Assembly: GCA_934644775.1 (NCBI GenBank)
Contig: CAKUDB010000013.1
Coordinates: 1 to 64,000, forward strand
From: an uncultured bacterium
Lineage (GTDB): Bacteria; Vulcanimicrobiota; Xenobia; Xenobiales; Xenobiaceae
DNA length: 64,000 nucleotides
Reading direction: 5' to 3'
Shown in pieces: positions 23,027 through 31,870 of the stretch. A program made the translations under genes and the position numbers. Under the pieces are notes generated by a model, which was not told the DNA's origin, did no database searches, and saw only the letters and a program-made list of their open reading frames with translations. The first letter of the stretch is position 1. Each line of letters opens with the position of its first letter.

Positions 23027-24304
23027 CTATTTCTTTCTCATACCTTTGACGCGGCGACGCGGGCGGGCGGGCGCGTAAGTGGCAGGAGCAGTAGAAGCGG
23101 CTGGAGTTGGAGCAGCCGGAGCAGCGCTAGAAGTTGTAGCTTCAGGAGCAGTTGGAGCGGCCGGAGCAGCCGGGCGAGGACGAGCCACGGGACGGCGACT
23201 AGAACTCTTGGTAGTATTGCCTTGTTTGGCATTCTCTTCAGCTTCTCGACGCAGTTCGTCTTGACGGTACAAGTCGCGCTTATTGGCATACTCGTTGCAA
23301 TCGACAAGTAAAGGAGCGGAAAGGAAGATAGAAGAGTAAGCACCGGTAATAACACCGACCAACAGAGCGTAAGCGAAACCTTTTAAGCTTTCACCACCCA
23401 TAAAGTACAAGCAGATACAGACGATAATCGTCGTCAACGAAGTGTTGATCGAGCGGGTCATAGTTTCGCAAACAGAGCGGTTGGTAAGGACTTCAAAGCT
23501 GTCCTTAACGTCGTTGTGCTGGTGCTCGCGGATACGGTCGAAAACAACTACAGTATCCATCAAGGAATAGCTGGTAATAGTCAGCAAGGCAGCTACAAAG
23601 CTGGAGTCTACAGCCAAACCAGCCCAAGCGTAGAAACCAACCATGATAATAGCGTCGTGCAATACGGCAATTACAGCCGAGGCACCGAAGCGCAATTGAT
23701 TACCAAAGCGGAAAGTAATGTAGATAAGCTGCAAAATACAGGCAATTAAGAGGGCCTTAAGAGCGCCAGTTTTGAGCTCGGAAGAGATAGTCGGGCCGAT
23801 AGTAGTTTCGGAGATGTTGGCTAAGGGGCCGACATTGAGACCTTTTTCCAACTCGGCACGAACTTCGACAGCCTGAGCGGAAGTGAGGCCAACCTCTTTG
23901 GTACTTTCGTCACTGCGGACACGGACAAGGATCTTTTGGTAAGATTTGCCGTCGCCAGAAGTGGTTAAGCCATTACCTAACTGAGCAGTAACGTCGAAAG
24001 TGGGATGTTTTGTCTTGACAATATCGACAATATCACCAGGAGTTACGTCCACAACTTTAGGAGCGCCCAGTTCCAAAATAGTACCACCGGTAAAATCCAA
24101 ACCGTAGTTGAGACCTTTGCCGAAAATACCTACTAAGCAGAAAATTAAAACAACTATACTAGCAATGTAGTAATATTTGCGATTTCCGATAATATCGCGG
24201 TGGCGAACTCTGAAGGTGTGCCCCCAGAGCACTACGCCTACCAAAATAACAAACCATATGGCCAAGGAAATCGCATCCGATGTAGTTACGTTTAATGCAC
24301 CCAC
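23027..24304 (-). CDS. secF: Protein translocase subunit SecF with extra N-terminal helix and Pro/Ala-rich tail
   Basis: 425 residues from GTG with AGGAGAT at seven bases. SecF features: GLDFTGGTILELG after the first canonical helix, then TIGPTISSELKTGALKA, YAWAGLAVDSSFVAALLTI, DTVVVFDRIRE and TRSINTSLTT. With SecD it uses the proton motive force to finish protein export through SecYEG. There is an additional hydrophobic helix (about residues 12-32) before the usual first helix. The C-terminal 55 residues are a low-complexity Pro/Ala/Arg tail ending RRRVKGMRKK. It lies 11 bases after secD. Confidence 0.95.
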   Translation of the reverse strand: MGALNVTTSDAISLAIWFVILVGVVLWGHTFRVRHRDIIGNRKYYYIASIVVLIFCLVGIFGKGLNYGLDFTGGTILELGAPKVVDVTPGDIVDIVKTKHPTFDVTAQLGNGLTTSGDGKSYQKILVRVRSDESTKEVGLTSAQAVEVRAELEKGLNVGPLANISETTIGPTISSELKTGALKALLIACILQLIYITFRFGNQLRFGASAVIAVLHDAIIMVGFYAWAGLAVDSSFVAALLTITSYSLMDTVVVFDRIREHQHNDVKDSFEVLTNRSVCETMTRSINTSLTTIIVCICLYFMGGESLKGFAYALLVGVITGAYSSIFLSAPLLVDCNEYANKRDLYRQDELRREAEENAKQGNTTKSSSRRPVARPRPAAPAAPTAPEATTSSAAPAAPTPAASTAPATYAPARPRRRVKGMRKK

Positions 24305-24315
24305 TGCTCTATCTC

Positions 24316-25593
24316 CTATTCACCATATAATTTTCTATTGGAATCGATCTTGAGGAAATCGGTAGCGAAGTGGAGCAACTGACGAGTTACCCAAATAGCG
24401 GTGACTAAACTCAAGGCGGTACCAATCATCAAAGTGACGCCGAAACCTTTAACACTGGAAGCACCGAACCAGAAGAGGATCAGAGCACCCAAGAAAGTGC
24501 TAACGTGACCGTCGATGATAGATGAAAAAGCTCGTTCGAAACCGGCGTCTAAGGAACTTCTGACCGATTTACCGTTCCAAAGTTCTTCTTTTATACGCTC
24601 AAATTGCAGAACGTTGGCGTCTACAGCCATACCGATGGATAGGACGACACCAGCAATACCAGGCAAGGTGAGTACAAATTCGAGGCCGGGGATAACCATA
24701 GAACCGATAACCCAAACAGCGTAGATCACCAAAGCGATAGAGGCGACTAAACCGGGCAGACGATAATAGCCGATCATATAAAGCATTACGATGGCCAAAC
24801 CGATCAAACCAGCGCTCAGAGAGCTCTTCAAAGATTGCTCACCCAAGGTGGGGCTGACGGTATAAGCTTCCAAAATTTGTACATCTACAGTCAGAGCACC
24901 AGAGTTGAGAATATTACATAACTCGTTAGCTTCTTCCAAAGTGAAGTTGCCGGTAATTTGACCACTTCCTCCGGTAATAGCATTTTGAACCACAGGCTCA
25001 CTGTGCATAACACCGTCGAAGAAGATACCTAAAGGCTTGCCCTTCATACGGCTAGTAATATCACCGAAGAGACGGCTGCCTTCTTTATTGAGCTGGAACT
25101 CTACGCACCAGGCATTTTCGCCTACGCCGGAACGACCGACGCTGGCCTTGGTCAGATAACGACCATCCATAACAGTTCTGTATTGGGCAGACTGAGTAGT
25201 AGGATCGAAGACCTTTTCTTTAAATTCCAAGCGTCCGGCTTTCTTAACCATATTCTTGGCTTTTTCTAAGTCGGTCATTTCAGGAATTTCGATAATAATA
25301 CGATCCTTGCCGGCGGCGGCAATTAAAATTTCTGAAGTACCGATGGCGTTCAAGCGCTTTGTAAAAACTTGAATGCTGCGATTTAAGGTTGCCTGGTCGA
25401 TCTTTTGAACTTCATGAGTAACGGGATCCTCGACCTCTTTGAGCTGTAAAGCGATATGGGTACCGCTTCGGAGATCGAGACCTAATTTGAGCTTCAAGCG
25501 GTTCTCTTCCGAGGTACCGAAGAAGCCGTATAGGATTGCTGCCGTAATCAAAAAGATAATGACCAGGTTAATGAGAACTTTTGTCTGGTTCAC
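24316..25593 (-). CDS. secD: Protein translocase subunit SecD
   Basis: 425 residues from GTG with AGAGGA upstream. Matches: KLGLDLRSGTHIALQL (D1 motif), RLNAIGTSEILIAAAGKDRIIIEIP, GNFTLEEANELCNILNSGALTV, LGEQSLKSSLSAGLIG, IGMAVDANVLQFERIKEEL and FALxxG-like ASSVKGFGVTLMIGTA. Six membrane helices and the large periplasmic domain are present. Works with SecF in export. A relic of an IS605-type element lies immediately upstream, so the native promoter may lie within or beyond it. Confidence 0.96.
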   Translation of the reverse strand: MNQTKVLINLVIIFLITAAILYGFFGTSEENRLKLKLGLDLRSGTHIALQLKEVEDPVTHEVQKIDQATLNRSIQVFTKRLNAIGTSEILIAAAGKDRIIIEIPEMTDLEKAKNMVKKAGRLEFKEKVFDPTTQSAQYRTVMDGRYLTKASVGRSGVGENAWCVEFQLNKEGSRLFGDITSRMKGKPLGIFFDGVMHSEPVVQNAITGGSGQITGNFTLEEANELCNILNSGALTVDVQILEAYTVSPTLGEQSLKSSLSAGLIGLAIVMLYMIGYYRLPGLVASIALVIYAVWVIGSMVIPGLEFVLTLPGIAGVVLSIGMAVDANVLQFERIKEELWNGKSVRSSLDAGFERAFSSIIDGHVSTFLGALILFWFGASSVKGFGVTLMIGTALSLVTAIWVTRQLLHFATDFLKIDSNRKLYGE

Positions 25594-25633
25594 GATATCA
25601 TTCCTCTTAACATTGCGACATTCGCCTCGGCTG

Positions 25634-25782
25634 GTGAACGTACTCCCACCTTATAGTCTATATAAAGACGGAAGCTTCCTGATTTACGAGAACCGCCCTG
25701 TAGCTACAAGGGATTGCAGCAACCTACACACTCTCCATAGGCGTAGATTTCCGTGCGGCCCACGGTATTTTTACGAGGCTAT
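25634..25782 (-). mobile_element. Right-end relic of an IS200/IS605 TnpB element, with candidate guide-RNA (omega/reRNA) scaffold
   Basis: Read on the minus strand the region ends ...TAAGGTGGGAGTACGTTCAC at 25634, the form typical of IS605/IS1341 right ends. Before it are the hairpins GTCTTTATATAGAC and GGAAGCTTCC, and the end GGTG...CACC fold. GCCTCG at 25625-25630 pairs with CGAGGC at 25774-25779, enclosing the whole block. Together with the TnpB C-terminal codons at 25704-25778, this is the 3' part of a tnpB locus, which in live elements makes the guide RNA. No tnpB gene remains in the window. The bases that would serve as guide are the secD leader. Confidence 0.6.
25704..25778 (-). pseudogene. 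tnpB: tnpB 3'-end remnant
   Basis: Twenty-four codons before a TAG read PRKNTVGRTEIYAYGECV..., closely matching the common C-terminal motif of TnpB proteins ('NTVGhTEIYACGe'). A stop (TAG, 25781-25779) precedes it in frame. The zinc-finger and RuvC parts of TnpB are absent on this strand between here and 25990. Confidence 0.6.
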
Positions 25783-25988
25783 TTCACCACACCCGCCTTT
25801 ATCTCCACTACCAAAAGTGGAAGACAACCAACGGGACTGGATTAAACTCTCTGCTATCGTCCCCCCCAGGGTATGCGAAAAAAGCCCTTCATAGTTCTAA
25901 TACCGAAGGCGTTTTCCTCCTCTTTCCCTTTATGTTATAATCCAGAGGCTGAGAGAGGATCGAATTGTGTTTAATTTTTTTTATTAAA

Positions 25989-26141
25989 ATGATAAAAAAA
26001 ATTATGTCATCTTATTTCGGTTTAGACTCAGAGCAGGGACGCCGAGAAAAATGGGATAATCCCGAATGGTGGCTGGAGAAGAGTCACTCTACAATCTTTG
26101 GTTTTTTGGACTTTCTGACCTGGTATGACGACGATGATTGA
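25989..26141 (+). CDS. Possible 50-residue protein coupled to the TPR gene
   Basis: Starts ATG 25989 (second Met at 26004), ends TGA 26141 and overlaps the start of the TPR gene by 17 bases. The protein is rich in Trp and acidic residues (WDNPEWWLEKSHS, FLDFLTWYDDDD), unlike random frames here. No good ribosome binding site is seen. A TATAAT box lies at 25936-25941. It may be a real small protein or a leader peptide. Confidence 0.4.
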   Translation: MIKKIMSSYFGLDSEQGRREKWDNPEWWLEKSHSTIFGFLDFLTWYDDDD

Positions 26142-27453
26142 GAAGATTCTAGGCAATTTAGCTGCCAATTTAGAAAATAAACATACCTTGCGACGTATTA
26201 TAAAAAAACTTGATTCAGCCCTCTTAAGAGATTGTTTGGAAGAAATACTCTGCCATGTCGATATCCATATGGCCGAAGGCTGTTTCCCAGAAGCCGATAT
26301 ATTGCTGCGCTTAGGTAAGCGATTGACCTATGCCCTGCGCCAGCGCCAAGCTATAGAGAACCGCTTTGACGAATATGCCGAGAAATTCCTACGTAAGCGC
26401 TGTCAATGGCTGGAAGCTCAAGGGTTATATGTCCATAGCGCCAAACACTGGAGTATAGCTTGTCGCAAATATCAAAAATTGCCCAAAAAAGATCGTCAAG
26501 ATTCGATTTTAGCCTCGCTCTGCCTAGATGCCGCTTTAGCTTACGCCGGAGCGGGCAAAACTGCCCAAGCCTTGCGACTAGCTCGCAAAGCCAACAAGCT
26601 ATTTGATGATCAAAACGATCAGCCCAACGCCCTCATAGCTAGATTTAACGAAGCCTCCCTGCTTTACGATGAGGGTAAATATGCCGATTCTGATTTAACT
26701 TGCGTTTCGATTATGTTTGCCTTGGCTACTCCCGAAGCTGAAGGGAGCCGCAAAATCACCTTTAGCGATCCTACTCTGGCGGCCAAAACACTTTTACAAA
26801 TGGCCAACAATAGCGAATATTACGGAGAGACTGAAGACTCTTCCCGACTGTATGGCCAAGCTTTAAAGTTATACTACCATACGGCCGATTACAAAAAACA
26901 AGCCGAAATAACTTACCGTATGGGCTGGCTCCTTAAAAAGAGCGATCGCTTCGAGACGGCTTTGCAATACTTAAAAGCTTCTTTTGTTATCAGAATGCTG
27001 ACTGAGCGCAAGAAAGCTTTACTGCGCCAAACTTACCTTAAAGCCAAAATATTTTGGAGTCTGGGCTTAACCCAAAGGGCCCAGCGCGGTTTTGTAATAG
27101 CCTTATTCTTAGCTGAACAGCTCAATAATAATACCTACCTAACATTAAATCGCTACGGTTTTTATAAAGCGGGCCAAGGCTTGGGTATAAACTTGCGCAG
27201 TGCTATGACCGCCACCCCTTTAGAAGCCCATAAACCCTGGACGATGGTCAATATTCCCGGAGGTTTTCGTCACTACGCCTCCGACGGTTATGCCTTGCCC
27301 GCTTATCCGGCCAAGAAAAATAGCAAAATGAGCTTTAAAGATAAGCGCAGCCTCATCAACCTTATCAACGATTTGACCTTTTGTGCCGGAGCAACCGATT
27401 CTGTGGAAACTCCCTATTACCGAGCTCAACAGCGAGCTTTCAGAACTTACTAA
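26125..27453 (+). CDS. Tetratricopeptide-repeat protein
   Basis: 442 residues; a second start is the ATG at 26134. It is almost wholly helical with degenerate TPR-like units, such as LDAALAYAGAGKTAQALRLA, PNALIARFNEASLLYDEGKY, SSRLYGQALKLYYHTADYKK and QAEITYRMGWLLKKSDRFE. No signal peptide or catalytic domain is seen. It probably acts as a protein-binding scaffold. It precedes the NPCBM-like secreted protein by 16 bases, so the two are likely one operon. The C-terminal 80 residues are basic and not TPR-like. Confidence 0.65.
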   Translation: MTTMIEKILGNLAANLENKHTLRRIIKKLDSALLRDCLEEILCHVDIHMAEGCFPEADILLRLGKRLTYALRQRQAIENRFDEYAEKFLRKRCQWLEAQGLYVHSAKHWSIACRKYQKLPKKDRQDSILASLCLDAALAYAGAGKTAQALRLARKANKLFDDQNDQPNALIARFNEASLLYDEGKYADSDLTCVSIMFALATPEAEGSRKITFSDPTLAAKTLLQMANNSEYYGETEDSSRLYGQALKLYYHTADYKKQAEITYRMGWLLKKSDRFETALQYLKASFVIRMLTERKKALLRQTYLKAKIFWSLGLTQRAQRGFVIALFLAEQLNNNTYLTLNRYGFYKAGQGLGINLRSAMTATPLEAHKPWTMVNIPGGFRHYASDGYALPAYPAKKNSKMSFKDKRSLINLINDLTFCAGATDSVETPYYRAQQRAFRTY

Positions 27454-27469
27454 TTTTTAAGGAGCTACT

Positions 27470-28174
27470 GTGAAGAAAAAATTATCCTGGGGCGCTATGG
27501 GCGCTTTAACTTTCTTGGCTTTATGTGCTTGGACTACTCCGGCCTTTTCTGATCCGGCAGCGATGCCCTTATTAAATATGAGACAAAAATATTTTGCTAA
27601 CTGTATGCGTAATATAGAGCATACTACTATGGGTAGTAACGGCAATACCTCTGTCGAGAGTTATATTACCGGTTTAGGCGGTGCCGATGCGGCAGTTATG
27701 CAATTTGAAGTTAATGGCAAATTCGACATGTTCGAATCGTGGGTAGGCTTTAGCTCCCACGCCCCTGATAGTCGTATCTGTACTTTTGAACTTTGGGCCG
27801 ATAATGTTTTAATTACCAAAGTGGGCCCCCTTAGAGCCGGCGATCAGCCCGATATTCTTAAAGGCAACATTAAAGGGGCCAAGATGATCAATTTGCGCAT
27901 GATCCCTGGCAAATATAACGGCACCGCCAGCGCCATGTGGGGCGATCCCAAATTGTTAGTGGGCGTAGAAGGGACTGCAGCTGCCGAATCTTTGGTAGTG
28001 CACGTCAATGGCGAGCTTTTCCAAGCTAATCCCAGCAAAACAGATCAAGGTGAGCGCATCAATATCCCCTTCCCTATCAAACCTGGTTTGCAAGAATATA
28101 CAATTATCACCAACTATAATAAAAAAGACGGTCGGGTAGATATTCAGTATAATCCTGCTCGAGCTGGCGAATAG
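27470..28174 (+). CDS. Secreted NPCBM-like protein
   Basis: 234 residues from GTG with AAGGAG upstream. It has a clear signal peptide (GALTFLALCAWTTPAFS). The middle (about residues 70-160) shows the NPCBM/NEW2 pattern: FDMFESWVGFSSHAPDSRICTFELWADN, VGPLRAGDQPDILKGNIKG and a final AMWGDPKLLV. These domains are beta-sandwiches found beside carbohydrate-active modules. Here the domain stands alone. It may bind surface glycan. It follows the TPR gene. Confidence 0.6.
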   Translation: MKKKLSWGAMGALTFLALCAWTTPAFSDPAAMPLLNMRQKYFANCMRNIEHTTMGSNGNTSVESYITGLGGADAAVMQFEVNGKFDMFESWVGFSSHAPDSRICTFELWADNVLITKVGPLRAGDQPDILKGNIKGAKMINLRMIPGKYNGTASAMWGDPKLLVGVEGTAAAESLVVHVNGELFQANPSKTDQGERINIPFPIKPGLQEYTIITNYNKKDGRVDIQYNPARAGE

Positions 28175-28223
28175 TTTTTGGTCAACGCCTAACGACTACT
28201 GAGCGACAACTTGGTAAAAAATA

Positions 28224-29258
28224 TTAACCAAAGGGAGCTAAAGTAGTGGCGCTACCAGGATATTTAATACGCAAATCTTCCAAAATATTTTGGAAGACTG
28301 GGGGGGCTTGAGCTCTAAATTCCATCTTTTCACCTGTAAGCGGATGGCTAAAGCTTAAATAGTAACAATGTAAAGCTTGGCCTAATAATCCCCAGGGATT
28401 ACTTTTAGGCTTGTAAAGGGGATCACCTAGCAAAGGATGGCCCAGCCAACTCATATGGACACGAATTTGGTGGGTACGACCGGTGAAAAGATGGATCGAC
28501 AAATGGGCATATTTATTAGCAAAAGCTTCGATAGTACGATATTGGGTTTTAGAGGGGCGGCCATTAGCCCTTACGGCCATACATTGGCGAGAGACAGGGT
28601 GACGAGCGATAGGCTGTTCGATTAAACCACATAACGGCTTAGGGACTCCATAAACTAGCGCCTCGTAATATTTTGTCACCTGTCTATTAGCAAATTGCTC
28701 ACTTAAATTGAGATGGGCCGCATCATTTTTAGTAATAACCATTAAACCGGAAGTGTCTTTATCTAAGCGATGGACGATACCGGGACGCTCTACCCCACCA
28801 ATACCGGAGAGATCTTGGCAATGGGCTAATAGACCGTTCACCAATGTACCACTATAAACTCCCGCACCAGGGTGGACAATCTGGCCGCGCCCTTTATTAA
28901 GCACCAGAATATCGCTATCTTCATAGATAATATCTAAAGGAACACTAGGATCTGGCTTAGGAAGAGCCGACAAAAGAGGGGGCTCGTTTACTTCTAATTT
29001 TTCGCCACCTTTAAGCTTATAGGCAGGAGAACTCTCTATTTGGCCCTGGCAAAGTACCAATTGTTGCTTAATCCATTTTTGAATTTGAGCTCGAGAGACA
29101 TGCATAAGCTCAGCTAAGACGCTATCTAAACGCATACCCTTATATTGCAGATCTACAGTAAAAAAATGTTGGGAGCCTTCCTTTGAATAGTAACCCGCTT
29201 CTTTAGTCTGCCCATTTTCATAATCATCAAAATATAAATTGTCCATTGTCAACGCCAC
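28224..29258 (-). CDS. rluD: Ribosomal large-subunit pseudouridine synthase RluD type
   Basis: 344 residues. The N-terminal S4 domain (RLDSVLAELMHVSRAQIQKWIKQ) precedes the RluA-family catalytic domain. Its signature GIVHRLDKDTSGLMVITK includes the catalytic Asp, and GRTHQIRVHMSWLGHPLLGD follows. RluD modifies helix 69 of 23S rRNA; RluC or another RluA paralogue is also possible. The GTG start overlaps the end of the glycosyltransferase gene by 10 bases; the ATG at 29246 is an alternative. About 25 extra N-terminal residues are acidic. Confidence 0.88.
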   Translation of the reverse strand: MALTMDNLYFDDYENGQTKEAGYYSKEGSQHFFTVDLQYKGMRLDSVLAELMHVSRAQIQKWIKQQLVLCQGQIESSPAYKLKGGEKLEVNEPPLLSALPKPDPSVPLDIIYEDSDILVLNKGRGQIVHPGAGVYSGTLVNGLLAHCQDLSGIGGVERPGIVHRLDKDTSGLMVITKNDAAHLNLSEQFANRQVTKYYEALVYGVPKPLCGLIEQPIARHPVSRQCMAVRANGRPSKTQYRTIEAFANKYAHLSIHLFTGRTHQIRVHMSWLGHPLLGDPLYKPKSNPWGLLGQALHCYYLSFSHPLTGEKMEFRAQAPPVFQNILEDLRIKYPGSATTLAPFG

Positions 29259-30652
29259 TGAGTAAATATCACTGGAAATAGAGTCGTAAAAAGAGATCTA
29301 TCCATAGGTAGGTAAGTTAAGAAGGGATAATATAGGGCTAGTGTCGAGCTCAAAATAGCTAGATAGATCCCAATAGGGATATTCCAACCTTCTTGATACC
29401 AATCACTAATTACCCAAGCCACCACTATAGCCATAAGGGGTATGCCCGGCAACATATAGTAAATAAAACCGCCCGTAGTGGAAAGAGCCCACAATAACCA
29501 AGGGATAGACCAACTTAAGCCCAAAAAAAGCCAAATCCAGCGCCGCTCTTTTAAGCCTAAATAAATAAATTCCAATACAAAGGTAAGGCCGGGCCACCAA
29601 AAAAAGATCGAGCCGAAGCAAACGATACCTAAAGCCAACTTGTCGCCAGTCTCAAATTTAAACCATACTGGACGTATTACCGTAGGCCAAGCCCAAAATT
29701 GGGAGCAATAATGGTGAGTAAATTGTCTGGCATTGTAGCGGAATTTCACCATTACTAGATGAGCTCCAGTAATATTCCTGACCGTTTGGCCATTAAAACC
29801 TTCCCGTATAAACTGGGGCAAATAGGAAGCACTGTAAATAGCTGAGGTAGAAACGGTAAAGAATAGAGCCAAAATGAAGCCCTGTTTAAGTAAGCTTTTA
29901 CCCTTACCTTTTAATTTATTAGTCAGTGGCGACAGATCTGGCTTAAGAGAAGAAAGAACATCCCCAGCGGCAACTCCAGTTTGTAAAGAAGTTATATCTA
30001 TTAAATTGGGCAAAAAAAGCATAAGCCCAAAAGCTATAAAAGCGCCAAAAAGGCCATTCCATTTGCAAGCTGTAGCTATAGCAAAAGCTATAGAAGTAAG
30101 AAAGGCCCAGCTTAGAGCTCGCGGAGATTGGCAAATTTTGGCTTCGATATACATCCAACTACAACCAACGCCAGCTAACATCCAAAAGGCCAAAACCATA
30201 TCGAGCATACATATACGAGCCATAACTAGGCTCATAAAGTCTATAGAGACTAAAAAAACAGCCAAATTGGCTAAAGAAGCCGAGCCTCGACTTAAACGCC
30301 AACCCAACCAGAAAGTTAATAACAAAATAGCTTCACTAAAAGTAAAAGAAGCTAAGCGCCACAAAGTATATTCGCTAAAGTGGCCACCCAGGCTATTAAG
30401 CCAACGCCCAGCCAAGATAAAATCGGCGATCTGTAATTTGCCCAAAGGGGGATGGACGGCATTTTCGTCGACTGTGCCATTTATATAACTTAGAGCGCCC
30501 GGCGCATAGTAACATTCGTCAAAATATTGCGATTCGGGATAGCCTAAGCGCCAACCGCGCAATACTCCAGCAAAAATTAAAATCAAAGCCAAAACTAAAT
30601 AGCTTTGCCAACTTATTTTCGGTAAGGGCAATACGCCCCAATAATTGCCCAA
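29249..30652 (-). CDS. PMT-type phospholipid-carrier-dependent glycosyltransferase
   Basis: 467 residues with about 10 membrane helices. The acidic catalytic region after helix 1 reads SQYFDECYYAPGALSYING, then HPPLGKLQIADFIL, the hallmark of protein O-mannosyltransferase/ArnT-like GT-C enzymes. GACKWNGLFGAFIAF-like sequence and a C-terminal multi-helix part agree. It transfers sugar from a lipid carrier on the outer membrane face, to protein or glycan. It overlaps rluD. The acceptor is unknown. Confidence 0.82.
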   Translation of the reverse strand: MGNYWGVLPLPKISWQSYLVLALILIFAGVLRGWRLGYPESQYFDECYYAPGALSYINGTVDENAVHPPLGKLQIADFILAGRWLNSLGGHFSEYTLWRLASFTFSEAILLLTFWLGWRLSRGSASLANLAVFLVSIDFMSLVMARICMLDMVLAFWMLAGVGCSWMYIEAKICQSPRALSWAFLTSIAFAIATACKWNGLFGAFIAFGLMLFLPNLIDITSLQTGVAAGDVLSSLKPDLSPLTNKLKGKGKSLLKQGFILALFFTVSTSAIYSASYLPQFIREGFNGQTVRNITGAHLVMVKFRYNARQFTHHYCSQFWAWPTVIRPVWFKFETGDKLALGIVCFGSIFFWWPGLTFVLEFIYLGLKERRWIWLFLGLSWSIPWLLWALSTTGGFIYYMLPGIPLMAIVVAWVISDWYQEGWNIPIGIYLAILSSTLALYYPFLTYLPMDRSLFTTLFPVIFTQWR

Positions 30653-30794
30653 GGGCCAAACCTCTTCTCAATGTTGCTCAACTTAATTAGGGAAGGGCTT
30701 ATTTTCTAAACTTGAGCCCCTGTCCCTGGCTAAAAAAGGGAAACTCACCCTACTTTGGCTATTTTAATGTCAATTCAGACTTAGGAGCCTTCCC

Positions 30795-30823
30795 TTGACT
30801 TTAGAAGCTATCGATAATAGAAT
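30795..30823 (+). promoter_or_regulatory. Promoter of tRNA-Arg
   Basis: TTGACT at 30795-30800 and TAGAAT at 30818-30823, spacer 17. The tRNA starts 15 bases further on. Confidence 0.8.
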
Positions 30824-30837
30824 AACGTGGGCAATAT

Positions 30838-30913
30838 GTCTCCGTAGCTCAGGGGATAGAGCACTCGCCTCCTAAGCGAGGGGCCGTGCGTTCAAATCGC
30901 ACCGGAGACGCCA
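30838..30913 (+). tRNA. tRNA-Arg (anticodon CCT)
   Basis: 76 nt with encoded CCA. Acceptor GTCTCCG pairs with CGGAGAC, discriminator G. The anticodon stem is CTCGC/GCGAG with loop CTCCTAA, so the anticodon is CCT. The D-arm has AGCTCAGGGGATAGAGC and the T-arm has GCGTTCAAATCGC. Confidence 0.97.
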
Positions 30914-30936
30914 CTTAAGGCAATGTTCTCTAAAAA

Positions 30937-30968
30937 AATAAACCGTTCCAGCTATGGAGCGGTTTATT
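30937..30968. terminator. Bidirectional terminator between tRNA-Arg and lgt
   Basis: AATAAACCGTTCC (30937-30949) and GGAGCGGTTTATT (30956-30968) form a long stem with a 6-base loop. It has a T-run on the right and an A-run on the left, so it can serve both the tRNA and the convergent lgt gene. Confidence 0.9.
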
Positions 30969-31005
30969 TTTTTTGCCTATAAATTGCTAATCGATATCTC
31001 TAGCC

Positions 31006-31830
31006 TTATTTTTGGCTCCCATTAGCCGCAGTAGAGCCAATTGCTTCTTTCTCTGTATCTTTAACCGGAGGCACAGCCAAAGCGGCTTTTCCAAAGATTC
31101 CTCTAACCCCTAATAAAGCGACTATCAACATGGCCAGGCAGAACCATTGAGCCAGAGAGAAGCAGCCTAAAATTTTGCCGTCGCGGAAAAACTCAGTACA
31201 AAAACGGATTAAAGCATAGCCACCTACGCCTACCCAAAAAGTTTGGCCTTGAAATTTGGCCTTTTTGTCGAAGAACCATAAGCAAAAGGCCATAAGCAAC
31301 AAGTCGAGCAAAAGCTCATAAATTTGCGAAGGGTGGCGCGGCAAAGCTCCCAAAGCGCTGTTGGCCGGATAATGGATAGCCCAAAGTAAGCTTGAGGAGC
31401 AGACTTTACCGGCACAACACCCTTGGGCCACACAACCTAAGCGCCCCCAAGCCATTCCCCAAAGCAGCGGTGCAGTATATATATCTACGCAAAACCAAGG
31501 CGAAAGCTTATAGCGACGGCAAAGCAAAGCCAAAGCCAAATTACCGAAAATAATAGCTCCTATAATGGTAATACCGCCGGTACGGAAGTTGAAAATATTC
31601 CACCAATTGTCGGCAAAAGTCTCAGGACGCTGGATAATGTAGCCCAACCTGGCTCCTATAAGTCCGATAATTACCGCCCACAAACCAATATCGGCTATAT
31701 CTAAAAAGTCCCAGCCGCGTTTAGCAGCTAAGTAGCCAGCCCAACCAAGGCCGCTAGAAATAGCTAAAGCTAAAATTAGACCGTAAGTATAAATAGGGAA
31801 ATTGCCTATCTGGAAAAGAATAGGGTGCAC
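31006..31830 (-). CDS. lgt: Prolipoprotein diacylglyceryl transferase
   Basis: 274 residues with about seven membrane helices. Lgt motifs: FPIYTYGLILALA at the N-terminus, LIGARLGYIIQ, FNFRTGGITIIGAIIFG, the signature WGRLGCVAQGCCAGKVC and RHPSQIYELLLD near the end. It attaches diacylglycerol to the lipobox Cys of prelipoproteins, the step before LspA, which is encoded 40 bases upstream on the same strand. The tail is polar. The two genes form a lipoprotein-maturation pair. Confidence 0.95.
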   Translation of the reverse strand: MHPILFQIGNFPIYTYGLILALAISSGLGWAGYLAAKRGWDFLDIADIGLWAVIIGLIGARLGYIIQRPETFADNWWNIFNFRTGGITIIGAIIFGNLALALLCRRYKLSPWFCVDIYTAPLLWGMAWGRLGCVAQGCCAGKVCSSSLLWAIHYPANSALGALPRHPSQIYELLLDLLLMAFCLWFFDKKAKFQGQTFWVGVGGYALIRFCTEFFRDGKILGCFSLAQWFCLAMLIVALLGVRGIFGKAALAVPPVKDTEKEAIGSTAANGSQK

Positions 31831-31870
31831 TTAGAGACCTCCAGGGTCGATAGTAAAAAAATGGCAAAAG

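Noticed and set aside
25594..25990. 6S RNA, SRP RNA, RNase P RNA or a riboswitch upstream of secD
   Set aside because: The long closed stem suggested a housekeeping RNA, but the defining sequence blocks of these RNAs are absent. The TnpB C-terminal codons and the IS605-type end explain the region better.
29874..30488. 204-codon plus-strand ORF opposite the PMT-type gene
   Set aside because: Lys/Pro/Ala-rich mirror of membrane helices; no start signal.
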